Source: CBDHFQ01 sp965262565 (lineage in GTDB: Bacteria; Bacteroidota; Bacteroidia; J057). From it: a stretch of DNA of 64,000 nt. The notes beneath the pieces are model-generated. The model was not told the origin of the DNA. It was given only the letters and a program-made list of their open reading frames with translations, and did no database searches. Location of the stretch: positions 1 through 64,000 of the forward strand of contig CBDHFQ010000027.1 of NCBI GenBank assembly GCA_965262565.1, in the 5' to 3' direction. Position numbers and translations under genes: made by a program. Below, piece by piece: positions 47,264-56,295 of this stretch (the first letter of the stretch is position 1; every line of letters begins with the position of its first letter).

Positions 47264-49087
47264 ATGGAGACAGGTAGTATTTCAGTAAATACGGAAAATA
47301 TCTTTCCGATTATTAAGAAATCGCTCTATTCGGACCAGGAAATATTTTTACGGGAACTCGTTTCGAATGCCATCGATGCCACCCAAAAGCTCAAGCATCT
47401 AGGCTCCTTGGGAGACTTTAAAGGAGAGTTAGGAGATCTTCAGATTAAGGTAACAGTAGACAAAGAGGCCAAAACCTTAACGGTAAGTGATAGGGGAATC
47501 GGCATGACGGAGGAAGAAGTAAAAAAATATCTTAATCAGGTAGCTTTCTCGGGAGCAGAAGAATTTCTAAAGAAATTTGAGGATGTAAAAGATTCCGACC
47601 AGATCATAGGGAAATTTGGGTTGGGCTTTTATTCGGCTTTCATGGTTTCTGATACAGTAGATGTTATCACACAATCTTATCAGGAAGATGCGCCAGCTGT
47701 AAAGTGGACTTGTGATGGAACGACTACTTACACGATCGAAGAAACCGAAAAAGCAGATAGAGGAACGGATATTATTCTCCACATTTCCGAAGATGCAGCT
47801 GAATTTCTGGAGAATATTCGCGTAGAGAATGTTCTAAATAAATACGCCAGTTTTTTACCCATCGAAATCGAGTTTGATGGAAAGGTAATTAATGATACCT
47901 CTCCACTCTGGAAGAAAACACCTACGGATTTAACAGATGAAGACTATAAAACTTTCTTTAACAGTCTTTATCCCATGTCTGAGGAACCCTTATTCTGGAT
48001 TCATCTCAATGTAGACTATCCATTTAACCTTACGGGTATTCTGTATTTTCCTAAGATCCGCCAGGACATTGACCCCAGAAGAAATAAAATTCAACTTTAC
48101 TCCAGACAGGTATTTATTACGGATGAAGTAGAGGAAATCGTACCAGAGTTCTTGATGCTTCTTCAAGGCGTGATTGATTCGCCAGATATTCCCTTAAACG
48201 TATCCAGAAGCTATTTACAGAGCGACTCTAATGTCAGGAAAATCAGCAACTATATCACCAGAAAAGTGGGGGACAAGCTGAACGAGATTTACAGGGATGA
48301 ACGCGAAAAATTTGAAGAAAAGTGGGATGATATTTCTGTATTTGTCAAATATGGGATGCTCACAGATGATAAATTTTACGAAAAGGCAGAGAAATTTTGT
48401 CTGTTAAAGAATGTAGAGGGTCATTTATTTACGATTGAAGAATATCAGGATAACATTAAACCCCTCCAAACAGACAAGGACAGCAAAGTAGTATTTTTAT
48501 ACGCTACTCACCCTTCCGACCAGGATATATACATACAAGCTGCTCAATCAAAAGATTATGACGTCCTTCAGTTAAACGGTGCTATAGACAGTCATTTTGT
48601 GGGATTAATGGAGCGAAAATTAACAGATTCCAGATGGGTGAGAGTAGACGCTGAAACGCTGGATAAATTAATTCCCAAAAGTGATATTGTTACTCCTGAA
48701 GGAATTGTGCTGACAGAAGATCAGGAGACGCGCGTTAAAGAGGCATTTGAAAAAGTTGTTCCAGAAAAAGGGTATAACTTCCAGATATCTTTGGAATCAC
48801 TTGCATCCTCTGAACTACCTGTAGTACTAACCAGACCTGAGTTTATGCGTCGTATGAAGGATATGGCAGCTATGGGAGGAGGAATGGCGTTCGGTGGTGA
48901 TTTGCCCGATTCGGTGAATATGGTCATCAATACTCGCCATTCATTAATTCACCATCTAGCTTCTTCTGAAGATCCTACAGATATGGCGAAACAATTGTTG
49001 GATCTGGCACTACTCTCCCAGAATATGTTGAGCGGAAAGGATTTGACAGATTTTATTAAGCGTAGTGTAGATATGATCGGGAAATAA
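47264..49087 (+). CDS. htpG: molecular chaperone HtpG (Hsp90)
   Basis: HtpG is the bacterial Hsp90, an ATP-driven dimeric chaperone in the cytosol. The 607-residue protein starts METGSISVNTENIFPIIKKS, shows the GHKL ATPase motifs FLRELVSNAIDATQKL, SDRGIGMTEEEV and IGKFGLGFYSAFMVSD, the middle-domain Arg in LNVSRSYLQSD, and a short C-terminal dimerisation region. Length is near that of E. coli (624). Single gene with its own terminator at 49131. Confidence 0.96.
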   Translation: METGSISVNTENIFPIIKKSLYSDQEIFLRELVSNAIDATQKLKHLGSLGDFKGELGDLQIKVTVDKEAKTLTVSDRGIGMTEEEVKKYLNQVAFSGAEEFLKKFEDVKDSDQIIGKFGLGFYSAFMVSDTVDVITQSYQEDAPAVKWTCDGTTTYTIEETEKADRGTDIILHISEDAAEFLENIRVENVLNKYASFLPIEIEFDGKVINDTSPLWKKTPTDLTDEDYKTFFNSLYPMSEEPLFWIHLNVDYPFNLTGILYFPKIRQDIDPRRNKIQLYSRQVFITDEVEEIVPEFLMLLQGVIDSPDIPLNVSRSYLQSDSNVRKISNYITRKVGDKLNEIYRDEREKFEEKWDDISVFVKYGMLTDDKFYEKAEKFCLLKNVEGHLFTIEEYQDNIKPLQTDKDSKVVFLYATHPSDQDIYIQAAQSKDYDVLQLNGAIDSHFVGLMERKLTDSRWVRVDAETLDKLIPKSDIVTPEGIVLTEDQETRVKEAFEKVVPEKGYNFQISLESLASSELPVVLTRPEFMRRMKDMAAMGGGMAFGGDLPDSVNMVINTRHSLIHHLASSEDPTDMAKQLLDLALLSQNMLSGKDLTDFIKRSVDMIGK

Positions 49088-49458
49088 GAAGATGAATGTA
49101 GGCCAATGATCAAAAAATTCGATGTATTAGAAAAAGCGTCTCAGGTTTCTGGGACGCTTTTTCAGCATAAATATTCATCCCCTCTTTTCCCTTTATTTCT
49201 CTATGCTGACTGATATATTCCCTCGCCAATCATCCCCTTTTTGTTACCATTGAACGCACAAGAGGAACTATTCACCTCAATTCAAGCTCCATTTACTATA
49301 CATAAACAATTGATAATCAATACAAAACCATTTATGCCAGCAGAATATCCGGTCAGATGCATATTCATACCACTAGCTACTATTCCCACCACCAATCCAT
49401 TTTTTTCCCCCATATTAGTATCGTAACAAGATGATCAACTCATTAACAACAAAACATT
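49088..49458. other. 371-bp intergenic region after htpG
   Basis: It holds the htpG terminator near its start. The remaining part up to 49458 is AT-rich and unstructured, and only short, uncharacteristic open frames lie in it. The promoter of the DUF7948-like gene must be here, but no clear TAnnTTTG box was found. Confidence 0.45.
49131..49162 (+). terminator. terminator after htpG
   Basis: AAAAAGCGTC (49131-49140) pairs with GACGCTTTTT (49153-49162), extended by four more pairs including one G-U to a GTTT loop. A-tract and T-tract flank the GC core, as in bidirectional terminators. Confidence 0.88.
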
Positions 49459-50004
49459 ATGCTTCGTATCAACAACTTCTTCGCTATCCTTCTCACAGTA
49501 GTTTTTGCTTCCATTCAAGTAGCTTTAGGTCAGGATGGAACGGTAAAAGTTCACGAACATTACTACGACAACATCCACTTGATTTCTTATCCAGTAGAAG
49601 AATATGCAAATAGAAGCGACGAAGCAGTTAAAGAGTACCACTACGAGTTTGAAGTATTTCCAGGAGGATATGTTTCAGACATTCATTTTAGTTACAGTAT
49701 CTGCCAGAATATAACCGCTGAGTCTAACGGAAGCTTAACGATTTCAGGTCCATTGGGAGAAATTTATGAAGCGACTCCATACGCTTATCAAGAAGGGCCT
49801 GATGGAGATGTGATAGAAGTTCCTGTGCGTTATGAGGTGAATGGAAAAGAGGCATATCTGGTAGCTGATAATTACGAGATGACACAAATCTTAACCATAG
49901 AATTGAGATCTATCCGCAAGGCAGGTTCTGATGAAGTACAACCAGCAGCGCCTTTAGTTGTGGAAGATAATGAAACACCTTTTATTTCTTTTATGGCACG
50001 CTAG
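49459..50004 (+). CDS. small secreted protein, stand-alone DUF7948-like domain
   Basis: This 181-residue protein has a signal peptide (cleavage near Gly24). The mature part matches the N-terminal domain that normally precedes SBBP beta-propellers: YHYEFEVFPGGYVSDIHFSY, NGSLTISGPLGEIYEATPYAYQ, and VPVRYEVNGKEAYLVADNYE. Here nothing follows, and neither propeller repeats nor a type IX sorting domain is present. It may be a reduced secreted protein or a regulator of the larger relatives. Single gene with a strong terminator at 50087. Confidence 0.65.
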   Translation: MLRINNFFAILLTVVFASIQVALGQDGTVKVHEHYYDNIHLISYPVEEYANRSDEAVKEYHYEFEVFPGGYVSDIHFSYSICQNITAESNGSLTISGPLGEIYEATPYAYQEGPDGDVIEVPVRYEVNGKEAYLVADNYEMTQILTIELRSIRKAGSDEVQPAAPLVVEDNETPFISFMAR

Positions 50005-50086
50005 CCTAATCACGCCATCTAGGGTTTTTATTGTTACAGTAAAATGAGTAATTAGATCATTCAATTAATTAACAAGAATGCTGAAG

Positions 50087-50113
50087 GCTGTTCCCCGAGG
50101 AACAGCTTTTTTT
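50087..50113 (+). terminator. terminator after the DUF7948-like gene
   Basis: Perfect 8-bp stem GCTGTTCC (50087-50094) and GGAACAGC (50099-50106), CCGA loop, followed by seven T. Confidence 0.92.
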
Positions 50114-50262
50114 ATGTGCTTCATTTCGGTCACTCCATTTGCTCTTTTTTCCTTTTCCTAAAAAATGGACGAATACGTCACACATCAATATTTCCTTTTA
50201 TTTTTTAGCGTCCAAGGTAGGCTCTCATTCCATAAGATCGTTTTCTTATCAAAATGTCATAA

Positions 50263-51216
50263 ATGAATACAAGATATTATCTCATAGGAATTCTTAGTTT
50301 GGCCCTCATTGCTATTATCATTTGCGCCTGCGAAGAGGAAACTGTCATCGAACCTCAGGGAAGTAATCGTTTTGTCGAATCCATATTCTCAGAAATCGAT
50401 GTTAGTAACAATGTCTTTTATGGACAAAATACCTCCCAAGGGGGGGAATCCATTGAATTAGTTATGGATATATACGAGCCTCAAGGAGATACCCTAAATC
50501 AACGGCCTGTAATTATCCTGGCTCACGGCGGCGGTTTTATTGGAGGCGACAAAGAAGGAATGGCTGAGTTGGCCTCCTTCTATGCGAGATTCGGGTATGT
50601 CACCGCTTCCATCAAATATCGCTTGATAGATATAGAGAGAACGAGGGAAACTACCTTAAAAGGCGTGGTAGATGCAGCTCTTGATATGAGAGCAGCAGTT
50701 CGATTTTTTCGAAAAGATGCCAGCACAACTAATCAATATAGGATCGACCCCAACAATATATTCGTAGGAGGCTTTTCAGCTGGAGCTTTTACCGCCTTAC
50801 ATGTAGGATATATCAATAACGAAGAAGAGTTGGTCGCTATGGGAGGCACCGAGTTGTTATCCTATGTCAATGCTCAGGGAGGCTTGGAAGGAAATAGTGG
50901 AAATGAAGGATTTTCTTCCAACGTAAAAGGAGTCATCAATGCAGCTGGAGCGTTAATCAAAGCGGATGCTCTTAACAATGGTGAGCCTGCCCTATACAGT
51001 GCCCACGGAACAGCAGATAATGTAGTTCCTTTTCTAGAAGGAGAATCAGATGGTACGGGAGTGATTACCCAAGGATCTGGCCTCATCCATCCCATAGCGG
51101 ATCAAGAAACTATCCCTAATGAATTGGATGCTTTACAAGGAGGAGGTCATGGTGCATTCGAAGACTGTAATGATTGTCGTATCAACATAGCCCGTTTTAT
51201 AGCGAAGCAATTGTAA
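50263..51216 (+). CDS. alpha/beta-hydrolase lipoprotein (esterase)
   Basis: The 317-residue protein has a lipoprotein signal with lipobox Cys at 23 (or 21) in IICAC. The hydrolase fold is complete: oxyanion HGGGFIGG, nucleophile Ser in GGFSAGAFTAL, acidic residue in SAHGTADNVVPF and catalytic His in GGGHGAFEDC. The HGGG motif places it near carboxylesterase/BD-FAE type enzymes. It probably hydrolyses an ester in the envelope, possibly on a polysaccharide. Single gene ending in a strong terminator. Confidence 0.85.
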   Translation: MNTRYYLIGILSLALIAIIICACEEETVIEPQGSNRFVESIFSEIDVSNNVFYGQNTSQGGESIELVMDIYEPQGDTLNQRPVIILAHGGGFIGGDKEGMAELASFYARFGYVTASIKYRLIDIERTRETTLKGVVDAALDMRAAVRFFRKDASTTNQYRIDPNNIFVGGFSAGAFTALHVGYINNEEELVAMGGTELLSYVNAQGGLEGNSGNEGFSSNVKGVINAAGALIKADALNNGEPALYSAHGTADNVVPFLEGESDGTGVITQGSGLIHPIADQETIPNELDALQGGGHGAFEDCNDCRINIARFIAKQL

Positions 51217-51262
51217 TTCTTTCTTTTTTTACACCTCTACGCATCTATCTGTATATATGAGC

Positions 51263-51298
51263 AAAAGAGGATGGCGACTTGAGGGCCATCCTCTTTTT
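51263..51298 (+). terminator. terminator after the esterase lipoprotein gene
   Basis: Perfect 13-bp stem AAAAGAGGATGGC (51263-51275) and GCCATCCTCTTTT (51285-51297), 9-nt loop, T tail. Confidence 0.9.
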
Positions 51299-51503
51299 AT
51301 GTGTTGGAGCGTCAGGAGCACCCTGAATGGTCTTTTTCAGGCTCGCCTATCGGCTCGGCCTTAACTCCAAGCTGTACAGGCACCTGATGATGTGTCTCAG
51401 CCTCTCTCTTTAGGCATCCATGCATCGCACATTGGTACGCATTCCTCCGCCCTACTCCCTTGCTTATACATAGTATTCATTGGCACAATTCCACCAATCC
51501 CTT

Positions 51504-52292
51504 CTATCCATCTCCGTCCAACAAATCGCCCAGCGACCCCAACACACTCCCTTCTCCCTTTCCTTTCATCGCTCGGGCATTCGCTAGCACTCTATCCGAC
51601 AGACGCGAAAAAGGTAATGATTGCACCCACACGATTCCAGGCCCTCTTAAGGTGGCAAAAAATACTCCCTCTCCACCGAAGATCGTATTCTTAATTCCAC
51701 CGACAAATTCGATGTCGTAATCTACCTGCTGAGTAAATCCGACCAAACAGCCCGTATCTACCTTAATCATTTCGTTGGCACTTAGGATTTTTTCAAAGAC
51801 CGTTCCCCCTGCATGCATAAATGCCATGCCATCCCCTTCTAATTTTTGCATGATAAATCCCTCTCCACCAAAAAATCCTCTTCCCAATTTACGAGAGAAC
51901 TCAATCCCCACAGATACCCCCTTTGCGGCACATAGGAAGGCATCTTTTTGGCAAACAACCTTTCCCCCTAATTGAGCAAGATCCAGGGGAATAATTTTTC
52001 CAGGATAAGGAGATGCGAAAGACACTTTTCTTTTTCCCTGCCCTTGATGGGTAAAAGCAGTCATAAATAAGCTTTCTCCCGTCAGAAGACGCTTCCCGGC
52101 AGAAAATACTTTCCCCCAAATCCCTCCAGATTGAGCGCTACTTCCATCTCCAAAAATCGTGGTCATCTCTATGCCGTGTTCCATCATCATAAAGGCCCCT
52201 GCCTCTGCGATCACCGTCTCTAATGGGTCCAATTCAATTTCCACAAACTGCATTTCCTCTCCATGGATGTGATAGTCTATTTCGTGCGTCAT
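51504..52292 (-). CDS. AIM24 / TIGR00266 family protein
   Basis: This 262-residue cytosolic protein belongs to the AIM24-like family (TIGR00266): an N-terminal beta-rich entry (LDPLETVIAEAGAFMMME), a central repeat region with KIIPLDLAQLGGKVVCQKDAFLCA, and a C-terminal GGTVFEKILSANEMIKVDTGCLVGF. The fold is a tryptophan-RNA-attenuation-like beta barrel. The eukaryotic relative is linked to mitochondrial membranes; the bacterial role is unknown. It is a single gene, convergent with the esterase and divergent from the zinc-ribbon gene. Confidence 0.88.
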   Translation of the reverse strand: MTHEIDYHIHGEEMQFVEIELDPLETVIAEAGAFMMMEHGIEMTTIFGDGSSAQSGGIWGKVFSAGKRLLTGESLFMTAFTHQGQGKRKVSFASPYPGKIIPLDLAQLGGKVVCQKDAFLCAAKGVSVGIEFSRKLGRGFFGGEGFIMQKLEGDGMAFMHAGGTVFEKILSANEMIKVDTGCLVGFTQQVDYDIEFVGGIKNTIFGGEGVFFATLRGPGIVWVQSLPFSRLSDRVLANARAMKGKGEGSVLGSLGDLLDGDG

Positions 52293-52437
52293 GGTCTGTT
52301 ATTGTTTTTAAGTGAATATCCATAGCACCACTTGATCAGGTGCTGTTTGGCTAATCTATAAGAAAGTGAGCTTTTTTGTAACCATTAGTAGCTGTATTTT
52401 CTTTTCATTGGGGTGTTTATGTTTAGATCAATTATCA

Positions 52438-52605
52438 ATGAAGACAAAAATCTGTGCTACTTGTCAGGAAGAGCATAGCACTTTATATAGGGTACAAATT
52501 AAGAAGGGAAAGGAATGGATCTTTGTTTGTAAGTCATGTTGTGAAGTGCATCAGTCCAAACCGAATTATAGATATGGAGGAACGTGGAAGGGATATCGGC
52601 ATTAG
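52438..52605 (+). CDS. small zinc-ribbon protein
   Basis: The likely start is ATG 52438, giving 55 residues; the frame is open further upstream, but that part encodes an unconvincing hydrophobic stretch. Two Cys-x-x-Cys pairs (CATC near the N-terminus, CKSC near the middle) about 25 residues apart, with GKEWIFVC between, suggest a zinc ribbon. The C-terminus ends in an aromatic/basic YRYGGTWKGYRH. Such small ribbons often bind nucleic acid or act as accessory subunits. Function unknown. Close relatives would test that the ORF is real. Confidence 0.5.
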   Translation: MKTKICATCQEEHSTLYRVQIKKGKEWIFVCKSCCEVHQSKPNYRYGGTWKGYRH

Positions 52606-52691
52606 GGATAGAACCAAGGAGGAAAACATGTACATTAACCAATAATCATAGAAAAATAAAGAAGGTAGATATTGGACATTTAAAACAATCC

Positions 52692-52751
52692 TCAAAAAAA
52701 CGAAATCGCAATCATACAGAAGGAACATTTTCCCTATTAACGATTGCGATT
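52692..52751 (-). terminator. terminator candidate after the DUF4097-like operon
   Basis: A perfect 10-bp stem (52704-52713 AATCGCAATC with 52742-52751 GATTGCGATT) encloses a 28-nt loop that can form a small inner hairpin. On the minus strand the stem is followed by TTCGTTTTTTTGAGG. It lies 46 bp past the stop codon of the last gene. Confidence 0.6.
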
Positions 52752-52796
52752 AAGCGATGATATAAGATTAAGCTATGCAGAAAGTGTTATTAGAAA

Positions 52797-53627
52797 TTAC
52801 TCTCCAGCCTTTCTAATAACCACATCTCCATGATGGGTATTGAACATAAACTCAGGACCTCCCCCACCTAAGTCAGCATAAATCCATCCACTCACAAAAA
52901 TTTTCGTCCCTTTCCCATCAGAAGCACTTTCCGTAGTAGGTGCCTGCTGTTTGACCTGAAATTCAAAGTCCGTAAAAATATCTCCGCGCTCCGATTTAAT
53001 TTTAGCTAAAGCTTGAGTACCAGAGGGAAAAGTAATATCGATATCTCCATGATACGTACTAAAGGCCATCGGTTTTCCTTGTTTCACAGAAGTGAAGTCC
53101 CCAATAATCTCCCCATGATGAGTATTGGCAATCACTGAACCCGCCACGTTCTCCATGCGAATCCCTCCATGATGACCGTTTAACTCAATTTCTCCAGAAA
53201 CATTGGACACATTAATATCTCCATTATGATGCGTATGAAGGGAAAGGGAGAAATTACGAGGAACTTTGACTGAAAGATCAGACCTATTATTTCCCTGCCC
53301 CTCAATACGAACCACATTATCTTTCTCCGTCATCTGCACTTCAGATCCATTGTTAGGAATTCGCTTCAATCCATTCCTGCTATCCATCCCCTGATCCTTT
53401 TTATTGTGGTAGTATTTCTTCATGTTAATCAAGACTTCATTCCCATCATATCCCTCCACGGTAATCATTCCATTGTTTGAATGAACTTTAAGAGTACCAG
53501 GTGAATTGGGATTACTTAAAGGAATAGTAAATTCCTGTGAAGTGGTTTCCTGACTCCATGAGGCCGTGAAGAGTACTGTCAGAAAAAGCCCGAGGAGTAA
53601 TATATGTTTGACGATTAAGTATTTCAT
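52797..53627 (-). CDS. secreted DUF4097-like beta-solenoid with HHG turns (second of pair)
   Basis: The preferred start is ATG 53627 (276 residues), where MKYLIVKHILLLGLFLTVLF makes the signal peptide; the frame extends 19 codons further upstream. The mature part is a right-handed-solenoid-like repeat. Turns read LHTHHNGDINV, LNGHHGGIRM, ANTHHGEIIG, FSTYHGDIDI, IKSERGDIFT and FNTHHGDVVI, at about 18-24 residue spacing with one larger gap. It is a paralogue of the gene upstream and the last of a four-gene sigma-factor operon. DUF4097 proteins are of unknown function. Confidence 0.75.
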   Translation of the reverse strand: MKYLIVKHILLLGLFLTVLFTASWSQETTSQEFTIPLSNPNSPGTLKVHSNNGMITVEGYDGNEVLINMKKYYHNKKDQGMDSRNGLKRIPNNGSEVQMTEKDNVVRIEGQGNNRSDLSVKVPRNFSLSLHTHHNGDINVSNVSGEIELNGHHGGIRMENVAGSVIANTHHGEIIGDFTSVKQGKPMAFSTYHGDIDITFPSGTQALAKIKSERGDIFTDFEFQVKQQAPTTESASDGKGTKIFVSGWIYADLGGGGPEFMFNTHHGDVVIRKAGE

Positions 53628-53684
53628 AATGAAAAAAGATAAATCTAAATGATGTAAATAATATATCAACTTAAATACAAGCAC

Positions 53685-54569
53685 TTAACGTTTCAACAGA
53701 TAAATACTGCCATGATGTGTGCTAAAAGATTGTTCAAGTCCGCCATTTCCGATCGTAACGAATGTGCGCCCATCCGATTTAATCGCATATTTCGTTCCCA
53801 CCCGGGTTTGTCCATCGGATTCACTTACTTGTGCATTCGCAGGTGCAGCCGTCCAATCAAAGTCCGTAAAAAATTCTCCATGATGACTTTTTAGGGATAC
53901 GTCAGCCGAAAATCCTTCCAGATACTTGACACTGATATCTCCATGATGGGTATGATACGTTCCAGCCTGATCAGGATTTCTGGTGTAATCCACCTTAATA
54001 CTTCCGTGATGGGTATGGACAGAAGCATTTCCTCCTATATTTCGAAGAGTCACACTTCCATGATGATTTTGGGCGAAGACATCACTATTTAAGCCATCGA
54101 TCAACAAATCTTCTCTATGGGTAGATACACTTAGATCTATGTTTCTGGGGAGCTCAAGAACCATCTTAAATTGGTACTTAATGTCAAATCGATCATTGCG
54201 GCGGCGGTTCCCGTTCCAGTTCCAGTCAGAGTGATAATACCCATGTCCTTCTTCGTCCAACCGGAATTCCTGATGAGGATGTTGCATGAACCAATACGCT
54301 CTTCCATCCACCATCATCGAATCCACATAAATTTGATCTTTTGCTTCTTCTAATGTGGTTTTTGAACCCGATGTAAGGGTACGTTCTACAGTTAATGTAG
54401 CCGTTTTACCATCCACAGCCCTCACTTCCACCTTTCCATTCAAATTGTGCAGATGAAACTGTTCTATGCCGGATATTACCATGCTGTACGTAAATTCGTT
54501 TCTTATTTCCTGGGAAATACAAAGCCCTAACGTTGAGCAAAATACAACGAGTATTGAATACGCTTTCAT
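53685..54569 (-). CDS. secreted DUF4097-like beta-solenoid with HHG turns (first of pair)
   Basis: This 294-residue protein has a signal peptide (cleavage near Ser19) and a solenoid C-terminal half. The turns are VSTHREDLLI, AQNHHGSVTL, VHTHHGSIKV, YHTHHGDISV, LKSHHGEFFT and FSTHHGSIYL, with His pairs at 169-170, 187-188, 208-209, 229-230 and 285-286. The N-terminal half (22-140) is a DUF4097-type lead-in with a polar region around 115-128 (WNWNGNRRRNDRFDIKYQ). The stop is 57 bp before the next paralogue. It is third in the sigma/anti-sigma operon and a likely envelope output of it. Confidence 0.75.
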   Translation of the reverse strand: MKAYSILVVFCSTLGLCISQEIRNEFTYSMVISGIEQFHLHNLNGKVEVRAVDGKTATLTVERTLTSGSKTTLEEAKDQIYVDSMMVDGRAYWFMQHPHQEFRLDEEGHGYYHSDWNWNGNRRRNDRFDIKYQFKMVLELPRNIDLSVSTHREDLLIDGLNSDVFAQNHHGSVTLRNIGGNASVHTHHGSIKVDYTRNPDQAGTYHTHHGDISVKYLEGFSADVSLKSHHGEFFTDFDWTAAPANAQVSESDGQTRVGTKYAIKSDGRTFVTIGNGGLEQSFSTHHGSIYLLKR

Positions 54570-54609
54570 AATTGAAAAAAGTTTATAGAAATATGATATG
54601 TTATGCTAG

Positions 54610-55398
54610 TTACATAAGTGTCTCAAGGGTTTCTTCCAGTTCCATTTTTACTTCCATTTCCACATGCTCTGCTTCTATCAGCGCCCTGATTTCTTCGATC
54701 GCACTTTTTTCCTGCCATTCTACCATTACTTTCGCCAGAGACAATTGTACTAATGGAGAAACCTGGTGGGGAATCGCACTAATCAAAAACTGACGCACAC
54801 GAGGATCATCTGCAAACTGAACCATCGTTTCAATAGCTCCCAATCTCACATTGACATTAGGATCATTCAGCAGCGTTTGATGCAGAGCGTGAATAATATG
54901 CTCGTCTAATTCGGGTAATTCTCTGGACAGCTGGGTTCCTCTTAATCGTTCCAATGCTGAATGCTCATTAGTTAAGGCGGCGTAGGTCTCACTTACTCCT
55001 TTTTCTACAACCACCGTCGTTATCTTTTCTTTACTTTGGGGTGAATGGAGATTGAAAGGTGCCAACAAACCGAAGGTAAGCCCGATAAAAAAGATGGCTG
55101 CAGCAATTAAGCCCCATCTCACATATGAACGATTCCCTGTGCGCCACATATTCATTTTATCTTGGGCCAACCTACTTTCCTCGTTGAGCATTTTATAAAA
55201 ATTAGCATGCATTTCGCTACTCGGCTCAGGAATGTCTTGAGGAAGCTTATCCCAAGTGAGCACCATGCGTTCAATCTCTTCCGCAGCTTCGGGATATTCT
55301 TCACATAAGGTAGCTATTTGTTGATCCGAAGGTGTTCCCGCTTCCCACAGATCGAGTAGTTTATCGATAGCCTCCTGATATGTATATTGTTCTTTCAT
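54610..55398 (-). CDS. single-pass membrane protein with C-terminal HEAT-like repeats, anti-sigma candidate
   Basis: The 262-residue protein has a cytosolic N-terminus (about 1-92) of the kind found in anti-sigma factors (YQEAIDKLLDLWEAGTPSD), one TM helix (94-113) and a periplasmic C-terminus with HEAT-like repeats (about 165-262; DPNVNVRLGAIETMVQFA, SPLVQLSLAKVMVEW). It lies 3 bp behind the sigma gene and directly ahead of the two solenoid genes. A role in holding the sigma factor and reading periplasmic cues through the HEAT repeats is inference from context and topology. Confidence 0.65.
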   Translation of the reverse strand: MKEQYTYQEAIDKLLDLWEAGTPSDQQIATLCEEYPEAAEEIERMVLTWDKLPQDIPEPSSEMHANFYKMLNEESRLAQDKMNMWRTGNRSYVRWGLIAAAIFFIGLTFGLLAPFNLHSPQSKEKITTVVVEKGVSETYAALTNEHSALERLRGTQLSRELPELDEHIIHALHQTLLNDPNVNVRLGAIETMVQFADDPRVRQFLISAIPHQVSPLVQLSLAKVMVEWQEKSAIEEIRALIEAEHVEMEVKMELEETLETLM

Positions 55399-55401
55399 AG
55401 A

Positions 55402-55953
55402 TTATTGACCAATACTTAACATCAATTCTTTTAATTCTTCTAATCCTCGTTGGACCCTGGATTTGATAGCGCTTACCGAGCAATCAGACAAGGTCGCAAT
55501 CTCTTTATACTTGAGCCCTTGAAACTTACTTAGCACAATCGCTTCTCTTTTTTCTGCAGATATATGTTGTAGTGCTTTTTTTAGTAGAGCCACATTTTCC
55601 GACACTACCAGACGTTCTTCTGCATTTCTAGATTCTTCCTTGAGATCGAATCCTTCTCCCAGTTCTGAAGCCTTTTTAAGTGGTTCTTTCTTCTTTATTG
55701 AATCCAACCAAACGTTTCTGGCTACCGCATACATCCAGTACATAAATTTTCCTCTTCCTTCAAAGGTGTGGCAGTATTTTAAGAGTCTGTAAAAAACGGT
55801 CTGCACCATGTCTTCACTTTTCGACTTATTATAGGTCAGACGATAAAAGTATCCGAATAAATCTCGATGATATCGCTCGTAGAGCACTCCCATTTGTTGG
55901 AGATCGCCCTGCTTCACTTTATTCATCAAATAGGTGTCATCTAGCTGTTTCAA
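55402..55953 (-). CDS. ECF sigma factor (RNA polymerase sigma-70 family)
   Basis: This 183-residue ECF sigma factor has region 2 (YERYHRDLFGYFYRLTYNKS, KSEDMVQTVFYRLLKY) and region 4 (LSKFQGLKYKEIATLSDCSV). The start used is TTG 55953; the only in-frame ATG is 9 codons later at 55926, and an in-frame TGA sits just upstream. The longer form keeps the conserved LDDTYLMNKVKQGD lead. It heads an operon with the HEAT-repeat protein and two DUF4097-like secreted proteins, and probably directs their transcription. Confidence 0.88.
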   Translation of the reverse strand: MKQLDDTYLMNKVKQGDLQQMGVLYERYHRDLFGYFYRLTYNKSKSEDMVQTVFYRLLKYCHTFEGRGKFMYWMYAVARNVWLDSIKKKEPLKKASELGEGFDLKEESRNAEERLVVSENVALLKKALQHISAEKREAIVLSKFQGLKYKEIATLSDCSVSAIKSRVQRGLEELKELMLSIGQ

Positions 55954-56295
55954 AGTAATTGCATTTCAATAGGGGAAACTTCCATCCTTACAGAAGGTCG
56001 CAATTGGGATAAAAATCTTTGCATTTTTCTGTAAGCATAGTGAAAGATAACTTATCTACTGCTATTTCAGGTTTCAATTGTCCTACCAACTGATGAGTAT
56101 TTTCCTCCGAATTGTTCGCCTTAATAATTGTCTAGTCTTTGCTCCCTTTTTCTTGGATTTAAAGAGAGTGCGCCATTTTGCTTTTTATGATCCAGGATGA
56201 TTGGAAATTCCTTGTGAAGCCATTACACAAAAAAGCAAGGCGAGATAGCCGAAAAGCGACAGTGAGTAGGCAGGTAACCTAACATCACTTAAAAA
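55954..56295. other. 342-bp intergenic region between divergent sigma and lipoprotein genes
   Basis: It must hold the promoters of both flanking units. No full TTG-N17-23-TAnnTTTG match was found in either direction, so an ECF-type autoregulatory promoter of unknown sequence is possible. Nothing else is recognisable. Confidence 0.45.

Noticed and set aside
49241..49426. Plus-strand open frame of 61 codons in the gap after htpG
   Set aside because: Composition is not coding-like, with no signal peptide, motif or leader. It sits in an AT-rich gap.
51392..51720. Plus-strand open frames across the 3' end of the AIM24 gene
   Set aside because: They are the antisense of a well-supported gene (51504-52292) and have proline-rich, unstructured translations typical of shadow frames.
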